16,439 nt of DNA from Bacteroidales bacterium (GTDB lineage Bacteria; Bacteroidota; Bacteroidia; Bacteroidales; JAADGE01): contig JANTGL010000025.1 of the NCBI GenBank assembly GCA_024762915.1, positions 1-16,439 of the forward strand, in the 5' to 3' direction. Under the pieces are notes generated by a model. That model saw only the letters and a list, made by a program, of their open reading frames with translations, had not been told where the DNA came from and made no database searches. How positions within the stretch are numbered: position 1 is the stretch's first letter; every line of letters begins with the position of its first letter. The translations under genes were made by a program, and so were the position numbers. This document shows, in pieces, positions 1 through 6,482 of the stretch.

Positions 1-1452
1 GTTTTAGATAAAGATACAACACTTAAATTAAATTTTAACAAACAACTCGGTGAAGTAACATTATATGCCAAAACGGATGCTTTGGATATTTTGAGTGATG
101 AAATCGGTCATTTAATTCATTACATGCATAACTGCAACGAACAAATGGCATCAAAATTAAAAGCCATGCTTGCCGATGAAGAAATCAGCAAATTTAAAGA
201 CAAAAAATACCGACATAAAATTGAAATAAAGAAGCTTATTCGCAAATTATCAAGAAATCAAAATAAAGACGGACTATGGGGTTGGTGGGGAAAATCAGAT
301 TCAGAATTATGGATTACGAATCATATCATTGAAACCCTGCTTAAAGCAGAGAAAAACGGTTATAAATTCAAAGCAAACAAAGAAAAAATTTCGAATAAAT
401 TGCATTATTTATTGGAGACAGAAGAATATTCTGCCGAAACAGCAATGACTTCATTAAAAATTTTAAAAATGCTCGATGCTGAAATTAATTACAAATATTA
501 TATCGAACAAATTGAAAAATCTTATAAAGACAAAACAAATAGTTTTATTACCGAATTAAAATTAACGGAAGTAAAACAATTTTGCGGTTTGCCGGTTGAT
601 ACCGAATTACTAAACAGATACAGGAAAACAACTTTTTTCGGAAATGTCTATTTCTCAGATTCAAATGAAGAAGAAACTAATCCGTTTTCGCGATATTATT
701 TGAAAAACAATGAAATACAAACAAATATTATCGCTTATCATATTCTGAAAAACGACAGCACCGCCAATAAAAACGATTTGTTAAAAATGAGAAATTTTTT
801 CTTTGAGCAACGAAAAACCGGTTATTGGAGAAATACATACGAATCATCAAAAATAATTGAAACCTTGCTGCCCGATTTACTGCAATCAAACAAAAAACTT
901 GTAGAACAAGAACTCACTCTTTCGGGAAGTATTAACAAAACAGTTACAAAATTTCCGTTTTCAACAAAACTGAAAGCAAATGATTCAATTATAATTTCTA
1001 AAAAAGGAACAGCACCGATTTATTTAACATCATTTCAAAAATATTGGGAATCGAACCCGAAATCAAAAGAAAACAATTTCGTTGTTAAATCCTATTTTAA
1101 TACAAAAGACAGCACAAATATTTTAAAAGCAGGAAATAAAGTGAAACTTATTGTTGAATTAAAAGTTAAAAAAGATGCCGATTACGTCATGTTAGATATT
1201 CCGATTCCCGGAGGATGTTCTTATGCATCAAAAAAGAATTATTTCTATAATGAAGTTCACCGAGAATATCGTAAACATAAAACAAATATTTATTGTCGCA
1301 AATTAAATAAAGGAACATATAAATTTGAAATAGAATTAATTGCACGTTATTCCGGAAAATACACACTCAATCCTGCAAAAGCCGAACTTATGTATTTTCC
1401 GATTTTTAATGCAAATAACGAAATCAAAAAAGTGATTGTTAATTCAAAATAA
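1..1452 (+). CDS. Alpha-2-macroglobulin family protein, C-terminal part (5' end outside window)
   Basis: The frame is open from base 1, so this is the last 483 codons of a larger gene. A thioester motif C-N-E-Q is seen at bases 133-144 (partial residues 45-48), preceded by YMHN, where bacterial macroglobulins usually have YPYG-C-x-EQ. The next ~270 residues are helical with Trp-rich stretches (GLWGWWG, near partial residues 93-99), as expected of the alpha/alpha-toroid thioester domain. The last ~120 residues (LDIPIPGGC, then NKGTYKFEIE and ELMYFPIFN) match the beta-sandwich end of this family. Known for the family: bacterial members are envelope proteins that trap proteases through the thioester, often near peptidoglycan synthesis genes. 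Inferred: an envelope protease trap. No gene for penicillin-binding protein 1C is seen here, but the upstream side is not visible. The family call is firm; the role is inference. Confidence 0.87.
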   Translation, partial: VLDKDTTLKLNFNKQLGEVTLYAKTDALDILSDEIGHLIHYMHNCNEQMASKLKAMLADEEISKFKDKKYRHKIEIKKLIRKLSRNQNKDGLWGWWGKSDSELWITNHIIETLLKAEKNGYKFKANKEKISNKLHYLLETEEYSAETAMTSLKILKMLDAEINYKYYIEQIEKSYKDKTNSFITELKLTEVKQFCGLPVDTELLNRYRKTTFFGNVYFSDSNEEETNPFSRYYLKNNEIQTNIIAYHILKNDSTANKNDLLKMRNFFFEQRKTGYWRNTYESSKIIETLLPDLLQSNKKLVEQELTLSGSINKTVTKFPFSTKLKANDSIIISKKGTAPIYLTSFQKYWESNPKSKENNFVVKSYFNTKDSTNILKAGNKVKLIVELKVKKDADYVMLDIPIPGGCSYASKKNYFYNEVHREYRKHKTNIYCRKLNKGTYKFEIELIARYSGKYTLNPAKAELMYFPIFNANNEIKKVIVNSK

Positions 1453-1464
1453 TTTTTAATTTTG
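1436..1464 (+). promoter_or_regulatory. Bacteroidota-type promoter inside the end of the macroglobulin gene
   Basis: TTG at 1436-1438 is followed after 18 bases by TAATTTTG at 1457-1464, an exact fit to the Bacteroidota -7 form TAnnTTTG. The ATG of the next gene lies 18 bases after the -7 element. The -33 part lies in the last codons of the upstream gene. AT-rich sequence makes chance matches possible. Confidence 0.5.
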
Positions 1465-1482
1465 TTAAAAAACAACTTTACT

Positions 1483-2283
1483 ATGAAATTATTAAATCTA
1501 ATAAGTCTGTTACTGCTTGTAAATTTTTTATCCGCACAAAACAAAATTCCCGAAACCGTTTTTGTTGAAGGCGGAACTTTTTCTATGGGAATAGGAGAAA
1601 GCAAATATTTTGATGAATTTCCGGCACATACGGTAAAAATTAATGATTTTTATATCGGAAAATATGAAGTTACGATTGAAGAGTTTACCGGTTTTTGCAG
1701 AACAGCCGGTTTGGATTTACCTGAAGGTGATCCGAAAATGCCGATTACAAATATCAGTTGGGAAGATGCTGTTATGTATTGCAACTGGTTAAGCCGTTTT
1801 GAGCATCTTGATAAATGTTACAAAATACTTCGAAGTCCCAAGACAGGGACAATAAAAATTATTTTCGACAAAACCGCAAACGGTTACCGTCTGCCTACCG
1901 AAGCCGAATGGGAATATGTTGCTCGCGGAGGAAATACCGGAAAAAGCTATGCATTCAGCGGAAGCAATAATGCGGAAGAAGTTGCATGGTTTGCCGGAAC
2001 GGGAAAAATGCTTCATCCCGTCGGTGAAAAAAAAGCAAATACAGCCGGAGTTTATGATATGTCCGGCAATGCTCAAGAATGGGTTTTTGATGTTTACACC
2101 GAAGATTATTACAAAAACAGTCCTTCCGAAAATCCGATTAATGATAAAGGCAGTATTAACAGAGTCAGCAGAGGCGGAAGTTATGACAGCTATGCTGAAG
2201 GACTTAGAATTTCAAAACGCTATTATAATCCGACTGATTTTAAAGCAAAAAATCTTGGATTCAGAGTGGCAAAAAATAAATAA
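1483..2283 (+). CDS. Secreted SUMF1/FGE-fold protein lacking the catalytic cysteines
   Basis: This 266-residue protein is a single formylglycine-generating-enzyme-sulfatase (SUMF1) domain behind a signal peptide (MKLLNLISLLLLVNFLSAQ, cut near residue 19). Family motifs appear in order: VEGGTFSMG, YEVTIEEF, ISWEDAVMYCNWLS, YRLPTEAEWEY, NAQEWVFDVY, RVSRGGSYDS and the terminal LGFRVA. True FGEs have two copper-binding cysteines after the RGGS(Y/W) motif; here those positions read RGGSYDSYAEGLR, with no cysteine, so formylglycine formation is unlikely. I chose ATG 1483 over the in-frame TTG 1462 because it starts the signal peptide directly and because TTG 1462 lies within the -7 promoter element. 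No lipobox cysteine follows the signal peptide, which differs from the lipoproteins GldK and GldJ that share the fold. Likely periplasmic or secreted; the function is unknown, and a binding or structural role is inferred. The gap to the macroglobulin gene is 30 bases. Confidence 0.85.
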   Translation: MKLLNLISLLLLVNFLSAQNKIPETVFVEGGTFSMGIGESKYFDEFPAHTVKINDFYIGKYEVTIEEFTGFCRTAGLDLPEGDPKMPITNISWEDAVMYCNWLSRFEHLDKCYKILRSPKTGTIKIIFDKTANGYRLPTEAEWEYVARGGNTGKSYAFSGSNNAEEVAWFAGTGKMLHPVGEKKANTAGVYDMSGNAQEWVFDVYTEDYYKNSPSENPINDKGSINRVSRGGSYDSYAEGLRISKRYYNPTDFKAKNLGFRVAKNK

Positions 2284-2298
2284 TCAAAAAATATAAAT

Positions 2299-2343
2299 TC
2301 AAGCGGGCAAGAAGTTTATATGTTTAACTTTTTGCCCGCTTGA
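2299..2343. terminator. Long hairpin terminator between convergent genes
   Basis: The arms 2299-2316 and 2326-2343 pair over 18 positions (outer 12 exact around AAGCGGGCAA, one G-T wobble, then AAGTT with AACTT) around a 9-base loop. It lies between the stop of the SUMF1-like gene and the stop of the minus-strand barrel gene. Read on the minus strand it is followed by a T-rich run (ATTTATATTTTTTG), so it fits best as terminator for the minus gene. The plus side has no clean T run but may still be stopped by this strong stem. Confidence 0.75.
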
Positions 2344-2392
2344 AGTAAGTATAATATCTTTTGAGAAAAACCGACTGAAAATTGCTTATTCT

Positions 2393-3118
2393 CTAAAATA
2401 CCAAATTAATCCCGCCGAAAACATTTCCGTATGTAACTTCAGGCATATAGCGTAATCCGGCTCCGACATTCAAATACAATGATGCTTTATTTAAATTTAA
2501 AAGTCTGTATCCGCCCTTTAAATTTAATTCGGAATTAACCGGTTTATGAACAGACCAATCATAAGCTAAACGAAATTCCGGACTGATAATTATTTGTTTA
2601 TTATTTATACTCCAATCAATCCCAAGCAAACTTTCGTGATATATTATTGAACTTTCAAAATTATACATAATCCCCTGCCCGATTGCCATTTTAAATCCTT
2701 TGACAATTATATTAAATTCAGCTAAAGCATCCAAATTTTGAGACATATCATCTCCTTTCAAATAATCATATCGAGCATCAAAGGAAAGAGCACCTCTGTT
2801 TAATTTTAAACGCGGGTCAAGGGCAATAAAATTTCCTGAAGTATTTGTTAATAACCCGCCGGTTACTCCGGCTTCTATTCCGAAAATACTCGGATCATTT
2901 CCTCTTTTATTTACTAATGTTGTTTGATAAGCACCGAAAACAACTTTTGTCAATTGTAACAACAAACCGTCAGAAGTATTATTGTTATTTTTATCATTAT
3001 TTTGAGGCGAATTATTATTATTATTTCCGCCGGTGCTTCCGTTATCATTCGTTTTTTGTCCAAACGCATTAGAAAAAACAAATAATAAAACAAAAAATAT
3101 TACTGATATTTTTTTCAT
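2393..3118 (-). CDS. Outer-membrane beta-barrel protein, family not recognised
   Basis: The 241-residue product begins with a signal peptide (MKKISVIFFVLLFVFSNAFG, cut before QKTN). Next comes a low-complexity linker of about 30 residues, very rich in asparagine (NNNNN and NNNN runs, coded by repeated AAT/AAC). From about residue 50 the chain alternates short amphipathic strands such as ALSFDARYDYL, IIISPEFRLAYDW and ASLYLNVGAGLRYM. The chain ends in Phe (GGINLVF), the usual signal for BAM-dependent barrel insertion. The likely location is the outer membrane, with the linker in the periplasm or at the surface. No ligand or transport role can be read. The gene stands alone, convergent to the SUMF1-like gene and divergent from mltG. 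The barrel call is from strand pattern and termini only. Confidence 0.75.
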   Translation of the reverse strand: MKKISVIFFVLLFVFSNAFGQKTNDNGSTGGNNNNNSPQNNDKNNNNTSDGLLLQLTKVVFGAYQTTLVNKRGNDPSIFGIEAGVTGGLLTNTSGNFIALDPRLKLNRGALSFDARYDYLKGDDMSQNLDALAEFNIIVKGFKMAIGQGIMYNFESSIIYHESLLGIDWSINNKQIIISPEFRLAYDWSVHKPVNSELNLKGGYRLLNLNKASLYLNVGAGLRYMPEVTYGNVFGGINLVF

Positions 3119-3152
3119 AATAAATCATTTTTTTTTAATTCTAAACAAGTTT

Positions 3153-3160
3153 TACTTTTG
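3153..3160 (+). promoter_or_regulatory. Putative -7 element for mltG
   Basis: TACTTTTG is an exact TAnnTTTG match ending 21 bases before the mltG ATG at 3182. The expected -33 position is only a T-run without a clear TTG, so the promoter is incomplete by sequence. The same octamer is used before pheT. Confidence 0.42.
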
Positions 3161-3168
3161 CAAAAATA
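3161..3168 (-). promoter_or_regulatory. Putative -7 element for the barrel gene
   Basis: On the minus strand this reads TATTTTTG, a TAnnTTTG match directly abutting the plus-strand -7 element. It lies 42 bases upstream of the barrel ATG at 3118. The nearest upstream minus-strand TTG elements have unfavourable spacing (11 or 25 bases), so confidence is low. Confidence 0.35.
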
Positions 3169-3181
3169 AAATAAATACTCA

Positions 3182-4228
3182 ATGATTAAATCGCAAAAGA
3201 AAAAAATCCTTAAAATATCATTTTTTACTGTAATCATTTTGGTACTTATTGCCTGCATTTTTGCATATTCAACATACAAAGATATATTTAAACCGAATAT
3301 TAAAAACGAAAAAGCTATATATATCCCGACCGGAGGAACGTTTAAAACAATTTTAGATTCTTTAAAATCAAATCATATTTTATCGGATATTGAATCATTT
3401 AAAAAAACAGCACGTCTTAAAAGTTTCAATAAAAATATTCATCCGGGAAAATATTTGTTCAAAAGAGGGATGACGAATAATAAAATTGTCAACATATTGC
3501 GCTCCGGCCAACAAACTCCCGTAAAATTGACATTCAATAACAACAGAACAATTAATGATTTTGCCGGAAAAATTGCAAAACTTATTGAACCCGATTCCGT
3601 TACAATTGTCAGCTTATTAAATGACGAAAACGAAATCAAACAATACGGTTTTGATAAACAAAATATCATAAGCTTTTTTATACCAAACACTTATGAAGTA
3701 TATTGGAATATTTCAGCGGAAAATTTCCTAAAAAGGATGAAAAAAGAATACGACAAATTTTGGACATCTGATCGAAGAGAAAAAGCAAAAAAACTCAATC
3801 TTACACAAAAAGAGGTCAGCATTTTAGCATCAATCGTACAAGCCGAACAACAGGCACATCCGGATGAACGAGTAAAAGTTGCTGGTCTATACATTAATCG
3901 ACTTAAAAGAGGAATGTTGCTTCAATCCGACCCGACTTTAATTTTTGCCTCCGGTGATTTTACAAAAAAACGAGTTCTTAATAAAGATAAAGAAATTAAT
4001 TCTCCTTATAATACATACATGTACGCCGGACTTCCTCCCGGACCTATAAATATGCCTGATATTGAATCAATTGATGCTGTTTTAAATTATCAACATCATA
4101 ATTTTATATTTATGTGTGCCAAAGAAGATTTTTCAGGCTATCATAATTTCTCAACAAATGCCAGACAACACGGAATTTATGCACGTAAATACCAACATGC
4201 CCTTAACAAAAAGAAAATTTGGAAATAA
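3182..4228 (+). CDS. mltG: Endolytic murein transglycosylase MltG
   Basis: MltG is an inner-membrane lytic transglycosylase that cuts nascent glycan strands and so sets peptidoglycan chain length. The 348-residue product has a short basic cytoplasmic start, one membrane helix (about residues 12-30) and a periplasmic YceG domain. The signature region LASIVQAEQ ends with Glu222, which aligns with the Glu of IVxKET in other MltGs and is the likely catalytic residue (E. coli Glu218). Then come AGLYINRLKRGMLLQSDPT, YNTYMYAGLPPGPI and, near the end, YHNFSTN. Length and motif order are normal for the family. The stop overlaps the start of the arginine deiminase (TAATG), so the two are probably co-transcribed and translationally coupled. 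ATG 3182 gives the expected short cytoplasmic tail. Confident. Confidence 0.95.
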   Translation: MIKSQKKKILKISFFTVIILVLIACIFAYSTYKDIFKPNIKNEKAIYIPTGGTFKTILDSLKSNHILSDIESFKKTARLKSFNKNIHPGKYLFKRGMTNNKIVNILRSGQQTPVKLTFNNNRTINDFAGKIAKLIEPDSVTIVSLLNDENEIKQYGFDKQNIISFFIPNTYEVYWNISAENFLKRMKKEYDKFWTSDRREKAKKLNLTQKEVSILASIVQAEQQAHPDERVKVAGLYINRLKRGMLLQSDPTLIFASGDFTKKRVLNKDKEINSPYNTYMYAGLPPGPINMPDIESIDAVLNYQHHNFIFMCAKEDFSGYHNFSTNARQHGIYARKYQHALNKKKIWK

Positions 4229-5484
4229 TGGTCAACTCAAAAATAAAAATACAGTTAGAATCTGAAATAGGTGAATTAGAAGGTGTTATACTTCACACAC
4301 CCGGGAATGAAGTTGAAAACATGACTCCCGAAAATGCAGAACGTGCTCTATACAGTGATATTTTAAATTTATCGGTAGCTCAAAAAGAATATGCTCAACT
4401 AAAAGGTGTTTTGTCGAAAGTAACCAAAACATTTGAAATAAAAGATCTTCTGAAAGATATTCTTAAAAACCATGATGTTAAGAACACTTTAATCAACCGT
4501 ATTACGTCAAGTTGTAAAGCTGAAGAAATTAAGAATCTTTTAACGGAACAATCACCCGAAAAATTAGCAAGTTTATTGATTGAAGGAGTTCCGATTCATA
4601 TTAATTCTCTGACAGATTATTTGCAAAAAAATTATTACAAATTAGACCCTTTACATAATTTCTTTTTTACTCGAGATGCATCTTCTGCCATAAATGACAG
4701 TGTTCTTATTAACAGAATGGCTAATAAAATAAGAATGCGTGAGTCTGTAATAATGGAATCCATATTTGATTATCATTCAAGTTTTATTACAAAAACCGTT
4801 AATCCTGAAAACAGTCGTTTTTTTAATGATGATATTCGAATGGAAGGCGGAGATATTCTGGTTGCACGAAAAGATATTTTATTAATCGGAACCGGAACCA
4901 GAACTTCTTCACAGGGAATAGATTATATTGCACGAAAAATTGAAAGCCGGGAATATCCGCGACATATTATTGCTCAGGAACTTCCTTACACACCCGAATC
5001 ATTTATCCATCTCGATATGGTTTTTACTTTGTTAGATAATGACAAATGTATGGTTTACGAACCTTTAATAATGAAAACTACACGCTTTGCAACTATTCAT
5101 ATTATTGTTGAAAACGGTAAAATTACATCCATTAAAGAAAAAGCAAATATCCCGACTGTTTTAAAAGAATTGGGTATGTCCGTTAAAACTATTTTATGCG
5201 GCGGAACTGAAATTAAAAATCAAGAACGCGAGCAATGGCACAGCGGAGCTAACTTTTTTGCTTTTGCTCCGGGGAAAATAATCGGTTACGAAAGGAATAA
5301 TCATACAATTGAAGAACTCAATAAACATGGTTTTGAAGTTTTAAAAGCTAAAGATGTAATTAATAACAAAGTAAATATCGAAAATTATAAAAAAGCAGTT
5401 GTAACTATTCACGGTTCAGAACTGGCAAGAGGCGGAGGCGGTGCCAGATGTATGACCATGCCGATAAGACGGAAATTATTATAA
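4228..5484 (+). CDS. arcA: Arginine deiminase
   Basis: Arginine deiminase hydrolyses L-arginine to citrulline and ammonia in the cytoplasm. The 418-residue length is normal. Catalytic landmarks are all present: FTRD (Asp150), MEGGD (Glu206), HLD (His261, Asp263) and GGGGARCMTMP with nucleophile Cys408. Their spacing agrees with the well-studied Pseudomonas enzyme (166, 224, 278/280, 406). ATG 4228 is preferred to the in-frame TTG 4219 because it overlaps the mltG stop by one base (TAATG), a usual coupling arrangement. No ornithine carbamoyltransferase, carbamate kinase or arginine/ornithine antiporter gene is adjacent, so a complete ATP-yielding ADI pathway is not shown here. The enzyme may serve ammonia release or arginine turnover; that is inference. 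Downstream is a repeat-rich gap, then a convergent gene. Confidence 0.93.
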   Translation: MVNSKIKIQLESEIGELEGVILHTPGNEVENMTPENAERALYSDILNLSVAQKEYAQLKGVLSKVTKTFEIKDLLKDILKNHDVKNTLINRITSSCKAEEIKNLLTEQSPEKLASLLIEGVPIHINSLTDYLQKNYYKLDPLHNFFFTRDASSAINDSVLINRMANKIRMRESVIMESIFDYHSSFITKTVNPENSRFFNDDIRMEGGDILVARKDILLIGTGTRTSSQGIDYIARKIESREYPRHIIAQELPYTPESFIHLDMVFTLLDNDKCMVYEPLIMKTTRFATIHIIVENGKITSIKEKANIPTVLKELGMSVKTILCGGTEIKNQEREQWHSGANFFAFAPGKIIGYERNNHTIEELNKHGFEVLKAKDVINNKVNIENYKKAVVTIHGSELARGGGGARCMTMPIRRKLL

Positions 5485-5782
5485 TATTGGTTCTGCCGTG
5501 AATATGGTTGTAAATTATTAAATTTAAGTCTTACAATTTATTATTACACTGAAATCAGAAACTTGAAATTTAAGTTTTAAGAAGTAATAACTAATTAAAA
5601 AAGCATGTTGATTTTTTTAATTAACTAATAATGAGATTACTATATTTTTATATTTGTAAAACCAACTGTTTTGTAATTTCTCACTGTAATATCAAATATC
5701 AAATTTCAAGTTTCAACTTAAATATAGACATTAATACATTTTATCATAAATTTCCGGTAAAATACCGGTAGAACCATATTAT
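5481..5782. repeat. Nested inverted-repeat intergenic element
   Basis: The 321-base gap between the convergent deiminase and NUDIX genes holds no ORF or tRNA I could find. Its outer arms are ATAATATTGGTTCT (5481-5494) and AGAACCATATTAT (5770-5782), complementary apart from one extra base. Inside, GAAACTTGAAATTT (5558-5571) is exactly complementary to 5701-5714. The right inner arm belongs to a run of four heptamers, ATATCAA, ATATCAA, ATTTCAA and GTTTCAA (5689-5716). The left arm has a weaker heptad rhythm (5556-5583). At the right end CCGGTA-AAA-TACCGG (5754-5768) forms a tight hairpin. A MITE-like or long cruciform element is possible; no target-site duplication was established. Confidence 0.6.
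5592..5623. terminator. AT-only hairpin between convergent genes
   Basis: TAATTAAAAAA (5592-5602) pairs exactly with TTTTTTAATTA (5613-5623) around a 10-base loop, inside the gap between the convergent deiminase and NUDIX genes. The stem is all A-T, so it is weak as a stand-alone terminator. It could act in either direction. Confidence 0.4.
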
Positions 5783-5805
5783 TTAAACTTCTTTCCGAAA
5801 GTATT

Positions 5806-6252
5806 TTAACCGAATAATTTATTAATTGCTTTCAGAATAATTTCTTTATGATCAAATGCCAATTCAGGTAGTTCATTAATCGAAAAAAAATTAACTTCGG
5901 CAGCATCATCACCCGCTATCATATTTTTGCTTACATCTTTTTCAAAAGTATAATATACAACCGATACCGTTCTTCCTCGAGGGTCTCTGTCAGGAGTATC
6001 AAAAATACCGAATTCATTTATTTCATTCACGATAATTCCGGTTTCTTCAATGAGTTCCCTCTTTGCCGCATCATAACTTGTTTCATCAATATCGACAAAA
6101 CCGCCCGGCAATGCCCAATGATTTTTAAACGGTTTAAACTTCCTTTTAATTAACACAATTTCAGCTTGTTTCGTTTTATTCGTAAAAACCATGCAATCAG
6201 CGGTATATGCAGGTCTCGGATACTTATAACAATATTCTTTTTTTGTATTCAT
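5806..6252 (-). CDS. NUDIX hydrolase, ADP-ribose pyrophosphatase-like
   Basis: The 148-residue protein contains a perfect Nudix box (GX5EX7REUXEEXGU), read as GGFVDIDE followed by TSYDAAK and RELIEETGI, preceded by HWALPG. Nudix enzymes cleave nucleoside diphosphates linked to another group, with Mg2+ held by the box glutamates. The N-terminal YPRPAYTADCMVF and the FKPFKNHWALPGGFVD block resemble the short Bacteroidota ADP-ribose pyrophosphatase-type members, but substrate cannot be fixed from sequence. It has no DNA-binding domain, so it is not an NrtR-type regulator. I chose ATG 6252 over the TTG three codons upstream (6261). It is a single gene, convergent with the deiminase and divergent from gyrB. 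The nearest partner for an NAD-related role, nadD, is 6.6 kb away and gives no support. Confidence 0.9.
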   Translation of the reverse strand: MNTKKEYCYKYPRPAYTADCMVFTNKTKQAEIVLIKRKFKPFKNHWALPGGFVDIDETSYDAAKRELIEETGIIVNEINEFGIFDTPDRDPRGRTVSVVYYTFEKDVSKNMIAGDDAAEVNFFSINELPELAFDHKEIILKAINKLFG

Positions 6253-6440
6253 AAAAAGCAAATTTTAATTATCTAAATTATTAAATATTCAATAAAAAAC
6301 AAAGCTTTTGCATTTTAGTTAAATATTTTTTTAATTCACTGATTTAATGATCGTTAAAAGCTCGGTTTAAGCAGAATTTTGTTAAAAACTTTTTTTGATT
6401 TATTTTTATTATTTCACAAGATTTATGTAAATTCGCACTC

Positions 6441-6459
6441 TTGTTTCCGATAGAAACAA
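6441..6459. promoter_or_regulatory. Perfect inverted repeat upstream of gyrB
   Basis: TTGTTTC (6441-6447) and GAAACAA (6453-6459) are exact complements around CGATA, ending 23 bases before the gyrB ATG. It may be an operator or a small leader hairpin. It is followed by AAGGAG (6461-6466), which lies 16 bases before the ATG, too far for a normal Shine-Dalgarno. An imperfect -7-like TAAATTCG lies at 6428-6435. Confidence 0.35.
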
Positions 6460-6482
6460 AAAGGAGAAAAATATTAAAAAAT

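Noticed and set aside
1347..1604. Minus-strand open frame across the macroglobulin/SUMF1 border
   Set aside because: It is antisense to two well-supported coding regions and has no recognisable domain.
1916..2296. Plus-strand open frame of 126 codons
   Set aside because: It is a shifted frame inside the SUMF1-like gene, whose motifs are clear in the real frame; no signal, motif or start context of its own.
2990..3030. ATT-rich tandem repeat that could be a CRISPR or satellite
   Set aside because: It is the codon run for the asparagine-rich linker of the barrel protein, with no spacers and no repeat unit of CRISPR size.
6262..6440. Possible promoter pair between the divergent NUDIX and gyrB genes
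   Set aside because: The candidates are imperfect: TAAATTCG lacks a spaced TTG, and the minus-strand TTG-N22-TAAAATTTG has an extra base in the -7 element.
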